In this document: positions 46,677 through 56,700 of the stretch, piece after piece
Numbering within the stretch: position 1 is the first letter of the stretch
Layout of the letters: each line of letters starts with the position of its first letter
Assembly: GCF_013004105.1 (NCBI RefSeq)
Contig: NZ_CP053085.1
Location: forward strand, 434,001-498,000
DNA length: 64,000 nucleotides
Direction of reading: 5' to 3'
Source: Gemmatimonas groenlandica
GTDB taxonomy: Bacteria > Gemmatimonadota > Gemmatimonadetes > Gemmatimonadales > Gemmatimonadaceae
Program-made: the position numbers and the translations under genes
The notes under the pieces: generated by a model
The model's input: the letters and a program-made list of their open reading frames with translations, nothing else
Database searches by the model: none
What the model was told of the DNA's origin: nothing

Positions 46677-46725
46677 TTTGTCCAGTAACCGAACAAAGAA
46701 TGACGCAAGGCGGGCGACCTGTCAA
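46677..46725 (-). promoter_or_regulatory. Promoter and ROK-type operator of the minus-strand glycan operon
   Basis: On the minus strand, TTGACA (46720-46725) is followed after 17 nt by CATTCT, then TTTGT-N11-ACAAA (46677-46697). Spacer length and operator half-sites are identical to those at 33228-33248. The predicted leader before ATG 46604 is about 80 nt. Confidence 0.55.
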
Positions 46726-46787
46726 GGAAAGTTTTATGAGTAGTCGAAGGCTTGGTCCCGCCGTGTCCGTTCCATAACTTTGCGCGG

Positions 46788-47714
46788 ATGCCGCATAATC
46801 ATCCGCCGCATCGCGACTTCCTGAACATCGCCGACTTCTCCCCCGCGGAGACGTTCGCCCTGCTCAACCTGGCCGAACGCATGCGCACTGGCGCCTACGA
46901 TCGTAAGCCATTGGCGGGCAAGGCGTTGGCCATGATCTTTATGAAGTCCTCGACGCGTACGCGCGTGTCGTTCGAAGTCGGGGTGACCCAGTTGGGCGGC
47001 ACCGCGCACTTCCTGTCCCCCCGCGACGTCCAGCTGGGCCGCGGAGAGCCGATCGCCGACACCGCGCGGGTGCTCGACCGCTACGTGCACGGTATCATGA
47101 TCCGCACCTTCGCCCATGCCGACGTGGAAACGCTGGCCGAGTATGCGAAGGTGCCCATCATCAACGGCCTCACCGATCTGTCGCATCCCTGCCAGATTCT
47201 GGCCGATGTGCTCACGATCCAGCAGCATCTGGGCGACGTGCGTGGCAAGACCGTCGCGTGGATCGGCGACGGCAACAACATGGCCAACTCGTGGATCGAG
47301 GCGGCCGCGCATCTTGGCTTTACGCTGAAGCTCGCCTGTCCTGAAGGATACGATCCCGATGACACGTTCCTGCGGGCCGGTCTCTCGTCTGGGATGGTGC
47401 TGCTGCTGCGCGATCCGCGGGAAGCGGCCGCTGGTGCGGACGTGGTGACCACCGACGTGTGGGCGTCGATGGGGCAGGAGGAGGAGCAGGCCAAGCGGGC
47501 GCTGGCGTTTGCCCTCTATCAAGTGGACGCGCCACTGATGGCGCTGGCGGCACCGCAAGCCATTTTCCTGCATTGCCTCCCGGCGCACCGCGGCGAAGAA
47601 GTGACCGCCGAGGTCCTCGACGGCCCGCAGAGTGTCGTCTGGGACGAAGCCGAGAATCGCCTGCATATTCAGAAGGCGATCATGGCCGCGCTGATGGGGA
47701 ACGAAGCGCTCTAA
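46788..47714 (+). CDS. argF: Ornithine carbamoyltransferase
   Basis: 308 residues. Carbamoyl-phosphate site STRTRVSFE, HPCQILAD, and ornithine loop HCLPAHRGEE identify OTC in arginine synthesis. The chosen ATG starts MPHNHPPHRDFLNI, matching family N-termini; an upstream extension to 46752 adds nothing recognisable. It is divergent from the glycan operon. I see no ARG-box. Confidence 0.92.
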   Translation: MPHNHPPHRDFLNIADFSPAETFALLNLAERMRTGAYDRKPLAGKALAMIFMKSSTRTRVSFEVGVTQLGGTAHFLSPRDVQLGRGEPIADTARVLDRYVHGIMIRTFAHADVETLAEYAKVPIINGLTDLSHPCQILADVLTIQQHLGDVRGKTVAWIGDGNNMANSWIEAAAHLGFTLKLACPEGYDPDDTFLRAGLSSGMVLLLRDPREAAAGADVVTTDVWASMGQEEEQAKRALAFALYQVDAPLMALAAPQAIFLHCLPAHRGEEVTAEVLDGPQSVVWDEAENRLHIQKAIMAALMGNEAL

Positions 47715-47731
47715 CCCGGAATTCACACCAC

Positions 47732-48190
47732 ATGCCAATCGCTGAAGGAATACCCGCCCCCGATTTTACCCTCCCCACCGACGCGGGCGACACGCTCACG
47801 CTGTCCTCCCTCCGTGGTCAGTGGGTCGTGCTCTTTGCTTATCCGAAGGACGACACCTCCGGCTGCACCGTCGAGGCGTGCGAGTTCCGTGACGCGCTCC
47901 CGCGCTTCGATGCGTCGAAGGCGGTCATCCTCGGTATCAGCCCCGACTCCGTGAAGTCGCACGTGAAATTCAAGGCGAAGTTCGAACTGCCGTACACGCT
48001 GCTGGCCGACGAAGAGAAGTCTGTGCTGCAGGCGTACGACGTGTGGAAGGAGAAGTCCATGTACGGCAAGAAGTACATGGGCGTCGAGCGCACCACCTTT
48101 CTGATCGACCCCAAGGGACAGATCGCGAAGGTCTTTACCAAGGTGAAGCCGGCCGGTCACGCGGCTGAAGTCATGGCGGCGATCACCTGA
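47732..48190 (+). CDS. bcp: Peroxiredoxin, BCP/PrxQ subfamily
   Basis: 152 residues of thioredoxin fold. The peroxidatic cysteine is in PKDDTSGCTVEACEF, with a second cysteine five residues later, the atypical 2-Cys pattern of PrxQ. It reduces hydroperoxides with thioredoxin. It follows argF by 17 nt and probably shares its transcript; a terminator follows. Confidence 0.92.
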   Translation: MPIAEGIPAPDFTLPTDAGDTLTLSSLRGQWVVLFAYPKDDTSGCTVEACEFRDALPRFDASKAVILGISPDSVKSHVKFKAKFELPYTLLADEEKSVLQAYDVWKEKSMYGKKYMGVERTTFLIDPKGQIAKVFTKVKPAGHAAEVMAAIT

Positions 48191-48256
48191 GTTTCGCAGA
48201 GAATCACTGCCAGCGTGGCAATTCGCTGGCACGTTCCTGCCAAACTGGTCATGTTT

Positions 48257-48294
48257 CTGGGCGCGGCCGCTCCGGTCGCGCCCAGCTTCTTTTC
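48257..48294 (+). terminator. Terminator after bcp
   Basis: CTGGGCGCG and CGCGCCCAG form a 9-bp stem followed by CTTCTTTT. A further hairpin, TGCCAGC with GCTGGCA, lies just upstream at 48208-48231. Confidence 0.7.
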
Positions 48295-48299
48295 CAGCC

Positions 48300-49412
48300 A
48301 TGACAGCTATCGCTCCCGGCACGCTCAAGCGTACGCCGCTCCACGACGTTCACGTCGCCTTAGGCGCGAAGATCGTCCCCTTCGCCGGTTACGAAATGCC
48401 GGTGCAGTATCCCACTGGCATCACCGCCGAGCACAATGCGGTGCGTACGGCGTGCGGCATGTTCGATGTGTCGCACATGGGTGAAGTGATCGTCCGTGGT
48501 CCCGACGCGATGCGTTTCGTGTCGTCGGTGACGAGCAACGATGTCGAGGCGCTCGCGGTCGGACAGATCCAGTACTCCACGCTGCTGCGCGCTGATGGCA
48601 CCATCGTCGATGACTTGCTCGTGTATCGGTTCGCCGATCATCTGATGCTGGTGATCAATGCGAGCAATCGCGATAAGGATCTCGCGCATCTTCAGGAGAA
48701 CATCGCCGGCTTCGATTGCACGATGACGGATATCTCCGACAGCATCGCGCTGCTCGCCGTGCAGGGGCCGCAGGCGCCGGCGATCGTGGCCTCGCTGGCC
48801 GATGTGCCGCTCGACGGCATCAAGTACTACTGGTTTACCGAAGGCAATGTGGCCGGCGTGCCGTGCATCATTTCGCGCACCGGCTACACCGGCGAACTCG
48901 GCTTCGAGTTGTACTTCGACGCCGCGCACGCCGTGACGGTGTGGAACGCCGTGATGACGGCCGGTGCGGTGACGCCCGCAGGGCTTGGCTGCCGCGATTC
49001 GTTGCGCCTCGAGGCGGGCATGTGCCTGTACGGCAACGAGCTCGATGATCGCACCACGCCGATCGAAGCGGGGCTGAACTGGCTTGTCAAGCTCGCCAAG
49101 CGCGAGCCGTTCTTGGGCAAGGACGTGCTGGTTCGTCAGCATCAGGAAGGCACCGACCGCAAGCTCGTCGGCTTCACGATCGATGAACGCGCGATCCCGC
49201 GACATGGTCACGGTGTGGTGTACGGCGGCGTGGCGATCGGTGAGGTCTGCAGTGGCTGTATGAGCCCCACGCTCGGCATACCGATCGGCACGTGCTATGT
49301 GCCGGCCGCCGCAGCGGTGGAAGGCACCACCTTTGAGGTCGATATCCGTGGACGGCTGCTGCCGGCCCGTGTGGTGAAGCTGCCGTTCTACAAGCGGGCA
49401 GGGAAGGCGTGA
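48300..49412 (+). CDS. gcvT: Aminomethyltransferase, glycine cleavage T protein
   Basis: 370 residues. LKRTPLHDVHVALGAKIVPFAGYEMPVQY start, FDVSHMGE, SRTGYTGELGFE, RDSLRLEAGMCLYG (folate-binding region) and a C-terminal barrel with GEVCSGCMSPTLG. T protein transfers the methylene group to THF in glycine cleavage. No other gcv gene is adjacent; the downstream gene is a regulator overlapping its stop by GTGA. No glycine riboswitch was seen upstream. Confidence 0.95.
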   Translation: MTAIAPGTLKRTPLHDVHVALGAKIVPFAGYEMPVQYPTGITAEHNAVRTACGMFDVSHMGEVIVRGPDAMRFVSSVTSNDVEALAVGQIQYSTLLRADGTIVDDLLVYRFADHLMLVINASNRDKDLAHLQENIAGFDCTMTDISDSIALLAVQGPQAPAIVASLADVPLDGIKYYWFTEGNVAGVPCIISRTGYTGELGFELYFDAAHAVTVWNAVMTAGAVTPAGLGCRDSLRLEAGMCLYGNELDDRTTPIEAGLNWLVKLAKREPFLGKDVLVRQHQEGTDRKLVGFTIDERAIPRHGHGVVYGGVAIGEVCSGCMSPTLGIPIGTCYVPAAAAVEGTTFEVDIRGRLLPARVVKLPFYKRAGKA

Positions 49413-51085
49413 GCGCGCGTCCGCGCCCCGCAGCAATGCGGCGTGGCGGCGTAGAAGACGGCGCCGCCAGCGTCGTGGCGATTCTCATGACCGATGTCGA
49501 GCCAGCGGTGCGATTGAACGCCGCGCTCGAGGCCGCCGGATTGACCACCGTGACGATTTCGCCGATGGACGATGTGCGCGGTGATCTGCATCGCGCGCGT
49601 CCCGACGTCGTCGTGCTCACCGGTGCGTTGCTCGACGCCGCGAATATGTCGTTGGTGCGACGCCTGCTGTGGGAGAACGTGGCCGTCCTAGGCTTCACGG
49701 ATGTCTCCGATCCGCAGATGGTCGAGCGGTTGCGCGAGATCGGCTACGCCGAGACGTGGCCGAAGCCGGTGCGGATCGAAGATGTCGTTGACAGTATCAA
49801 ACGTCGGCTGGAGCGACAGCGCCTGGCCGAGCTCACCGGACTCGTCGGTGAGTCTGCGGCCATTCGCGAAGTGTTGGTGAAGGTCGAGCAGATATCGCCA
49901 GTGACCAGCACCGTGCTGATCGAGGGTGAAAGCGGTACCGGGAAGGAACTCGTGGCGCGCGCGATTCATCGTCTCAGTCCGCGTCGGGGGAAGCCGTTCA
50001 TCGCGGTGAATGTGGGTGCGCTGACCGAGACGTTGCTCGAGAGCGAACTCTTCGGTCATGAGAAGGGTGCGTTCACCGGCGCGGCCGAACGTCGCCTTGG
50101 TCGCTTTGAATTGGCGGACACCGGTACGCTGTTTCTGGACGAGATCGGTGAGATACCGTCGAGCACGCAGGTCAAGCTGTTGCGCGTGCTTGAAGAGCGC
50201 GAAGTGACGCGTGTCGGTAGTGGTCAGCCGATCGCAATCGATGTGCGGGTGGTCGCGGCAACGAATCGTCCGTTGCGCGAGCATGTCGACGACGGCGGTT
50301 TCCGCGCCGACTTGTTCTATCGCCTCAACGTGCTCGGTATTTATCTGCCGCCGCTGCGCGAGCGTCGCGACGATATCCCGCTGCTTGTGCGGCGCTTCGT
50401 CACCGAGTTCGCCGCGCTACACGATCGCGAGTTCCACGGGATCTCGGCCGAGGCGTTGACACTGTTGGTCGAGTACGATTGGCCTGGCAACGTCCGCGAA
50501 CTGCGTAATCTCGTGGAGAGCATGGTCGTGCTCGCACACGGACGTGAGATCGGCCCGGATGACATCCCGCGCGCGATCCGCGAGGGCGGTGGCCGGAGGC
50601 GGTTGCCGGTGCACGTGGGCCCGGTGGTACGAGAGGGCGAACGGGCGCAGGGGCGGGAGCTGGAGTTCATCGTGCGATCGCTGGTCGAACTCAAGTTACA
50701 AGTCGAGGAGTTGCGTCGTCGGATGGACGTGGAAACGCGTACGTCCGCGCCAGGCTGGGTCGGTGATGTGCGGTCGCCGTCAGTGGGAGCGGGAGAGATC
50801 TCGGGAGAAGTGGTGCCGATGCCGGGGTTCGGACTGATGCGTGGCATCGAACCTCGAGAGCAGGGACCGCAGGCCACGGTGATTACACTCGGGCCCGGAA
50901 TGACGATGGCGGAGATCGAGCGGCTGGCAATTCAGGCGGCGCTGCGGGATACCGCTGGGAACCGACGGAAAGCGGCCGATCTGCTGGGAATCGGGGAGCG
51001 TACGCTCTATCGGAAGCTCCGCGAGTACGACGGCGAGGACCCAGAGCAGGGAGACGAGGGGGACGCCCCCTTCGACGAGACTTGA
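49409..51085 (+). CDS. Sigma-54-dependent activator with a degenerate receiver domain
   Basis: 558 residues. The N-terminal domain (about 20-130) is receiver-like, but the phosphoacceptor position holds T71 (VVVLTG) although the distal lysine (WPKPVR) is kept, so normal phosphorylation is unlikely. The AAA+ domain has [14 protein letters not shown] and LFLDEIGE. An insert of about 110 residues with a coiled-coil ([14 protein letters not shown]-like) separates it from the Fis HTH ([20 protein letters not shown]). It overlaps gcvT by 4 nt. Targets are unknown; the 160-nt gap after it shows nothing clear. Confidence 0.85.
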   Translation: MSARPRPAAMRRGGVEDGAASVVAILMTDVEPAVRLNAALEAAGLTTVTISPMDDVRGDLHRARPDVVVLTGALLDAANMSLVRRLLWENVAVLGFTDVSDPQMVERLREIGYAETWPKPVRIEDVVDSIKRRLERQRLAELTGLVGESAAIREVLVKVEQISPVTSTVLIEGESGTGKELVARAIHRLSPRRGKPFIAVNVGALTETLLESELFGHEKGAFTGAAERRLGRFELADTGTLFLDEIGEIPSSTQVKLLRVLEEREVTRVGSGQPIAIDVRVVAATNRPLREHVDDGGFRADLFYRLNVLGIYLPPLRERRDDIPLLVRRFVTEFAALHDREFHGISAEALTLLVEYDWPGNVRELRNLVESMVVLAHGREIGPDDIPRAIREGGGRRRLPVHVGPVVREGERAQGRELEFIVRSLVELKLQVEELRRRMDVETRTSAPGWVGDVRSPSVGAGEISGEVVPMPGFGLMRGIEPREQGPQATVITLGPGMTMAEIERLAIQAALRDTAGNRRKAADLLGIGERTLYRKLREYDGEDPEQGDEGDAPFDET

Positions 51086-51245
51086 GGTCTGGGACGATAC
51101 GTCCATGCCGGACAACGCCTTGTGAAATTCTGAGTCTTGCTGGAACGCGACTCTGGTCACATATTAGCTCCGCAGAGAACCGAACACAGGTGTTTGGTAT
51201 GCATCAGCCGCGGAGACACTTCTGTCCATACCCGTCAATTTCGGC

Positions 51246-52115
51246 ATGACGTCCCCTCAGACCCCCTCCGGTATGATTGCCGGGAGTGTGCTGCCTATCC
51301 GTCGGGCCGAAGAGCTGATTGCCACCCTTCCCGGGGTGTTGTCGGTTCGTATCGTACCGAACGAGACAGGCGCCGTGGATGAGATCCACGTGCTGACCAC
51401 CGACCTGGTCCTCCCGAAGAATACGGTTCGCAACATCGAGAGCGCGCTGATGGCGCAGCTCGGTCTCCGGGTGAATCACCGAAAGATCTCAATTGCGACC
51501 ACATTGGACGCTCCGCGGGCGGCCGATCTGCCGCCGGCGGCTCAATCGCCGGCGGGCTTGAGCGCGATGGCCGGCGGTGCGGCGGCGCCAGTGGCGCCCG
51601 CTCCCGCAGTTCCGGCCACTGCATCCGTTGCGTCTGCGTCCCCCGGTGGTCACATAGGGGGACCTCCGCGTGCCGCGGCGGCCATTTCGCCGCTGGGCGA
51701 CGCGACGCCCTCTGGTCGTCGTGTGTTGGTCTTCGAGGATGTGGAAGTTCGTCGCTCGCGTTCACGTGGTGTGCTGTGCCGGGTGACGCTGAGCCGTGAC
51801 GGGCAGGAGTTTGTGGGTGAGTCGGAAGGTCAGGAAAGCGAGCGATCGCGGATCGACCTGGCGGCTCGCTCGACGTTGTTGGCGATCGTATCGGCCACGA
51901 AAGCGACGCCGGGCGGAGAACGCTCGTTGGCGCTGGAAGGGTCGAAGCTGATCGACGCCTTTGACCGTGAGTTCATTTTCGTCAGCGTGGCGGCGCGCGT
52001 CGGACGCGAGCCGGTGGTACTGACTGGAAGTTGTGAAGTGCGTGAAAGTGCCGAAACGAGCGCGGTGCTCGCGGTGCTGGATGCGACGAACCGCTGGATG
52101 CACATCGATCGTTAG
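51246..52115 (+). CDS. Hypothetical two-domain protein
   Basis: 289 residues, not assigned to a named family. Residues about 15-85 form a compact alpha/beta domain (LPGVLSVRIVPNETGAVDEI, VRNIESALMAQLGLRVNHRKIS). A Pro/Ala/Ser-rich linker (about 95-155) leads to a second alpha/beta domain (VEVRRSRSRGVLCRVTLSRD, VVLTGSCEVRESAETSAVLA). No signal peptide, membrane segment or catalytic motif. The linker and two small domains suggest a regulatory or scaffold protein. It stands alone with a terminator downstream. Confidence 0.7.
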   Translation: MTSPQTPSGMIAGSVLPIRRAEELIATLPGVLSVRIVPNETGAVDEIHVLTTDLVLPKNTVRNIESALMAQLGLRVNHRKISIATTLDAPRAADLPPAAQSPAGLSAMAGGAAAPVAPAPAVPATASVASASPGGHIGGPPRAAAAISPLGDATPSGRRVLVFEDVEVRRSRSRGVLCRVTLSRDGQEFVGESEGQESERSRIDLAARSTLLAIVSATKATPGGERSLALEGSKLIDAFDREFIFVSVAARVGREPVVLTGSCEVRESAETSAVLAVLDATNRWMHIDR

Positions 52116-52124
52116 CTCATTCGT

Positions 52125-52151
52125 GGAGCGCCGCGGGTTGGCGCTTCTTTC
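52125..52151 (+). terminator. Terminator after the hypothetical gene
   Basis: GAGCGCC and GGCGCTTC pair around GCGGGTT, followed by TTTCG. Confidence 0.65.
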
Positions 52152-52187
52152 GTCCCCCTCATCGTCTAACGAGACGAAACAACAAGT

Positions 52188-52413
52188 GTCCCCGTCAACC
52201 GAACCAGAGCGGAGCTGAGCGGGCAGGCCAAGCAGTAGGAGCGGAGCCAACCTCGTCAAGCATGTGGAGTCCCGAGCGGGACACACGTGACTACCCCGAT
52301 GGGAGGTGACGCAAAGATGGAATTCGTGGCCCAGCTCGTGAATGCGATGTGGTCGTTCGTGTTGGCTGATCTTAAGCTTTGGGGCTGACCTAAAGCACTA
52401 GGTTGACGGGGAC
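52188..52413. ncRNA. Candidate structured element bounded by 13-bp perfect inverted repeats
   Basis: GTCCCCGTCAACC (52188-52200) and its exact reverse complement (52401-52413) enclose 200 nt. Inside, AGCCAAC (52245-52251) can pair with GTTGGCT (52361-52367). An 11-bp hairpin with a GAGC tetraloop lies at 52261-52289, and ACCCC/GGGAGGT can pair at 52293-52307. The nesting suggests a structured RNA or leader for the HD-GYP gene. The arms also resemble REP palindromes, so a pair of inverted REP units is an alternative. Orientation is not certain. This fills most of the 309-nt gap before 52425. Confidence 0.35.
52317..52388 (+). CDS. Possible 23-residue small protein or leader peptide
   Basis: ATG 52317 is preceded by GGAGGTGA (52302-52309), an 8-nt perfect match to the anti-Shine-Dalgarno, with suitable spacing; I saw no stronger RBS in the window. 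The peptide starts MEFVAQLVNAMW and is amphipathic, with hydrophobic residues throughout. It lies inside the inverted-repeat-bounded element and its RBS could be hidden by the CCCC stem, so it could be a regulated leader ORF or small membrane peptide. Conservation is needed to support it. Confidence 0.3.
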   Translation: MEFVAQLVNAMWSFVLADLKLWG

Positions 52414-52424
52414 CGGTTTTCTCT

Positions 52425-53756
52425 ATGTCCATGAAGACAAGCGTAATCGCCTATGTGTATGCGATCGTGGCAGCTGCCGCTGCCTCGCTTGTCGGGCTGT
52501 ATGTGTATCAGCCGGACGTAAATGTTCTATTCTTGGCGGGCGCTGGTTGGCTGACGTTGGTTGCTTTCCTAGGGACTGTTCTTAGCTACCGGGTACAGGG
52601 AAGCACTTTTGGCGCAGTTTCATTTATCCCGTTCTTAACTGCGTTTGTCCTGTATCCATCGTGGGCCACCGTTGCGATCGTCGGTACGGGTGCGTTCATC
52701 GCTGAGATGATCAAGCCCAAAATGGCGATCAAGCGCGCCTTTAATGTGGCGCAGATCGTACTTGCGGGATGTTTTGCGATCGCTGTCTACATAACGCTTG
52801 GTGGGTTACCGCTACTCCTTGATCCGGAGTTTCAGGCGATCCCGCATGCGACCGCGGTCGTGGTTTTCCTATTCGTGAATACGCTTTCCGTTGCAGCGGC
52901 GATTGGCTTCGCTGAGGGAAAGAGCGTAATAAAGACTTGGTATGAAGGAAATTCCGCCGGACTCGTCTACGACGTCGTTGCCATCCCCGTCGTCTACGGT
53001 TTCGCGCGAGCATATGTTGACTGGGGCGGTTGGGGCGTCGCAGTGCTATGTGCTCTCGTTCTAGGACTGCGGCTGACCTATCAGTCGAAGCACCAACTTG
53101 AAACGACGAACAAGGAGCTGCTTGAGCTGTTCGTCCAAACGGTGGAATTTCGTGACCCATATACTTCTGGTCACTCACAGCGCGTCAGCCGTTATTCGCG
53201 CATCATAGCCCAAGTGATTGGACTAGGGCCGAAGGATATCGAGAGAATTTCAACTGCGGCACTGCTGCATGATGTCGGAAAAATCCATGAGATCTTCGCT
53301 CCGATTCTTTCGAAGCCAGGCAGACTGACCCCGGAAGAGCGCGCGATAATGGAGCTTCACCCGATAAAAAGCGCGGAACTCGTCGCGAAGATCTCCGATC
53401 TTCAGGATATCATCCCCGCGGTTCGCCATCATCACGAGAATTGGGACGGAACTGGATACCCTGATAGGCTCGAAGGTCGGGATATCCCGCTTGGGTCAAG
53501 AATTATCATGTTCGCTGACACCATCGATGCGATGACTACCGACCGTCCGTATCGGAAAGCGCTCGGCGAGGCGGAAGTCCGTTCAGAACTTAGAAAGTTC
53601 CGCGGAATTCAGTTCGATCCAACCATATGCGATGTGCTGGTAGCGTCCCCAGATTTCGCCAGACTTTTTGATCAGAATGATTCGGGGCGTGTTCAATCAC
53701 TGACGCAAATCTTCGAGCTCGTTCGGCGTAGGATGAAGACTCCCGCAGTTGCTTAG
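52425..53756 (+). CDS. Membrane HD-GYP domain protein, probable c-di-GMP phosphodiesterase
   Basis: 443 residues. About seven transmembrane helices (residues 5-215) form a MASE-like sensor, followed by a short coiled-coil (HQLETTNKELLELF) and an HD-GYP domain. Metal-binding and signature residues are intact: HSQRVSRYS, H282/D283 in LLHDVGKI, HHHENWDGTGYP and DTIDAMTTDRPYR. It would hydrolyse c-di-GMP, often affecting motility, pili and biofilm. Base composition is visibly lower in GC than the left-hand genes, with AGA, ATA and AAA codons, suggesting transfer. Confidence 0.88.
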   Translation: MSMKTSVIAYVYAIVAAAAASLVGLYVYQPDVNVLFLAGAGWLTLVAFLGTVLSYRVQGSTFGAVSFIPFLTAFVLYPSWATVAIVGTGAFIAEMIKPKMAIKRAFNVAQIVLAGCFAIAVYITLGGLPLLLDPEFQAIPHATAVVVFLFVNTLSVAAAIGFAEGKSVIKTWYEGNSAGLVYDVVAIPVVYGFARAYVDWGGWGVAVLCALVLGLRLTYQSKHQLETTNKELLELFVQTVEFRDPYTSGHSQRVSRYSRIIAQVIGLGPKDIERISTAALLHDVGKIHEIFAPILSKPGRLTPEERAIMELHPIKSAELVAKISDLQDIIPAVRHHHENWDGTGYPDRLEGRDIPLGSRIIMFADTIDAMTTDRPYRKALGEAEVRSELRKFRGIQFDPTICDVLVASPDFARLFDQNDSGRVQSLTQIFELVRRRMKTPAVA

Positions 53757-53761
53757 GCGGT

Positions 53762-56700
53762 CTAACCGCTGAGGTTACTCTTCAGGTGGAGTAGGCTGAC
53801 TGCGAGAGGGGATCGATCGCGCCGTAGCGAGTTTGTGTAATCCACTATTTTTTCGCGTGCTTCCTCTAAGCGCCCAGCGCGTTGCAGTGCGCTGAAATAG
53901 ACTGTCGAAAGAAAATCACTTGTTCCGAATCGTGCCGTCGACTCGTGCCGCGCACTGGCTACCTCAAGGAGCGCATCGCTTGGGATCCATGTCGGATTGA
54001 GTAGCTGAGTACCGATCTCGAGTGCTACCACATACGCGTGCGCTTTCACTGTCGGAAAACGTGGGTACGCGCGCTTGCATCTTTCGAGCAACTCAATCGC
54101 GCCGTCGATGTCTCGATTGTAGATAGCGACCCTGCAGAAGTACGCGATAACAAAGCTTGACGAGACTTCATCCTCTTCGCTTTCAAAGAGCTTGGCGAGC
54201 GTACTCGTCCAGTCATTCGCGCTCGGCTCGTCGGCCATCTCCAGGTACAGGTTGGCAAGCTGCCAGGCAGGAAACTGCGCAAGCCGCGGAGCGTCGATCT
54301 CGATCGCAGTGCGATAGCTGTAGTTGAATGCTTCAATGGCGAGAGCTGTCTTTCCGCACATCCGAAGAGTGAACGCTGCTCGTCCAGCATCTTGGTACGA
54401 GGTCGTGGAAGCGGCCTGTCTTAGCGACTTCGAGTAAAGACTCTGGGCGACGAGCTCGGCAATATCTAGTGATCCAAAGATCGTGTGATACAGAAGTGCC
54501 ATTCGCTGGATTCGATCATCCGTCGCGATCTCCTTATCCGTCGGAGAGATAGACTGGAATATCGAGTTCGCCTTCATGCTATCGCAGGTGTTCGAGCAAA
54601 TGACCAGGCCGATCTCGGCGGCGCGTAGTCGGGTTGATCGGGGAAGCTGTAGGGAGTTCACCAGTCGTAGTGTGAACTCGACAAGTCCGTCTTTGTCGAC
54701 GAACGGATCTGCTCTGTACGCTGAATCGACGATAGACAGGGCTTCCTCAGCCTCTCCGTGCGTCACAGACGCGATGTCCGTTGGCAGTTTAAGCTCATTG
54801 GGGCCCAGCGCTAAGAATTTCGCATACTCTCCCGAGTCGAGCTCCAAGCGTGCTTGGAGCCAACGAAGATCGGTCGCAGTGCTGACTAGCGCCCTCGCCG
54901 AAGTAGCGCGGTTCAGTGTCTGAAGAAGTCCACGGGGGCGCCCGGATTCTACCAACGAGTGGGCGTGCTTGACCAAGAAGCGGAGCACGGCCTCGCCTCG
55001 TCCGCTGAGCTCAGTCTGGTGCAAGCCTTGAAGGAGAACGTTTACGTCCGCTGTCCGGTCGAACTCGCGTTCGAAAGCTTCGGCAATCGATGATCGCAAC
55101 GCTGCACGAACTAGAGTCGACATGCGGCTTGTAGCAGCCTTACCCACAAGTTCATGCGAGACGACAAGCGCCGCCTCGTCCTGCGCGAGATAGCCTTCTT
55201 TCTCCAGTTGCTCTAGGGCGGCTAGCAACTCGTGCGTAGGTAGCTGCAACGATTCCATGATACGATCGAGCGACGCATACTCTCCGAGCAGCGAAATGGT
55301 CTGGAGCGCTCGAACAGCCGTTGAAGGGAGTCGCTCTATGCGTTGGTCCAGTAGTCCCTGAAGCGTCGGCGGGATACCACTCGCATCACCCGTCTCCACC
55401 CAATGATTCACCAACGCAAGTAGGAAGAACGGGCTTCCCTCACTCGCGCTGACAATCCAGTCCTCCACTTTCGGAGAGAGAGGCGCGGCCATCTCGCTAC
55501 TCAGCCAACGCGCGAGGGAGAGCGACTCCTCCGGAAGCAGCGCGTCGAGCTTGACAACTTGCAGTGCCGACGGGGACTTGGATGACCGATCCACACGCCG
55601 TGCGGGAGGACGGGTTGTGATTACCAGGAACACCCGCATCAGCGCCACACTCTCGGCGAGGTCAACGAGGACATCCCACGAATCATCGTCGATCCAGTGG
55701 GCATCTTCAATGATCAGAAAGAGCGGCTTCTCCTCCGTAACGGCGCCGATCAAATCGATGATTGAATGGCGCACCGTCTGACTCCTGATCGACGTCAGGT
55801 CAACACCTTCCAGCGACCGCGCGGCAGCTGACGTCGACGAGGCGTCGCCTTCGGTGCGAGAAAGCTCCGCATCGCTGATGCCGACAATCTTGCGCAGGAT
55901 GCTCATACTCTCCGGCGCGCAGCCAAGTGCACCGGGGAGCGTCAGCAGCTCGGTGACGGGTTCCAGTAACGCATGGAGCGGCCGGTTCACGTCACCGTCA
56001 CGGCACTCCACACGTATTTCGCGGAATCCTTCAATCGTTGAGACTTTCGAGAGTTCGTTGGCGAGTCGAGTCTTCCCGATACCCGCGTAACCCTCAATCA
56101 TCACCGCGCTCCCGTCGTGCCACCGGGCCCGCCGCATCGCCATCGTCAGATTCGCCAGCTCGGTCGTGCGACCGACGAAATGCCGCTCCGCCGGCACGAA
56201 CGATGGACGCTTCTTCGTGGGTGGCTCGGTGAAGCGCTTCCGCAGCAGCGTCGCCGGCAGCCGAATGTCGCCGGCCGACGGGCCGATCTCCGCGAGATAG
56301 CGATCGATGATCGCCACCGCCTCCGCCTTCGAACCAGCCAACATCGTGCACTCGGCCAGCGTCAGCGTCGCCTCCTCATGCAACGGGTCGAACTGCAGCA
56401 GCCACCGCGCTAGCGCCTCCGCCCCCGACCAGTCGGCGCGCTCGCGACGGGTACGCAGTAGCTCGACCAATACCCGGCGCACGGCGGCGTGCACGGTCGC
56501 TCGCTGCGCGTCGACCCACTCCTGATAGTCCGGCCACGGCGCGACGAAACTCGGCAGAAAGACGCCGAAGGGCTCGTTCCCGCGCACCACATCCCGATCA
56601 AATAAGGCTGGCGTGTGCGACAACGAAAACGTCGTCACCACCTGCCGCGGATCGAGACACACGCAGTCGCCCATGAGCGACACGTTGATCCCCATCGACC

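Noticed and set aside
48227-48240. TGGCACG...TGC resembling a sigma-54 promoter before gcvT
   Set aside because: The GG-to-GC offset is 11 nt instead of 12, which abolishes sigma-54 recognition, and the site lies in hairpin-rich sequence before the bcp terminator.
52280-52320. GACGCAAAG resembling part of a c-di-GMP-I riboswitch in front of the HD-GYP gene
   Set aside because: The other invariant segments (CACAGGGCAAACC and the receptor helix with GGUAGC) are absent. The 9-mer is better explained as the spacer between the RBS GGAGGTGA and an ATG.
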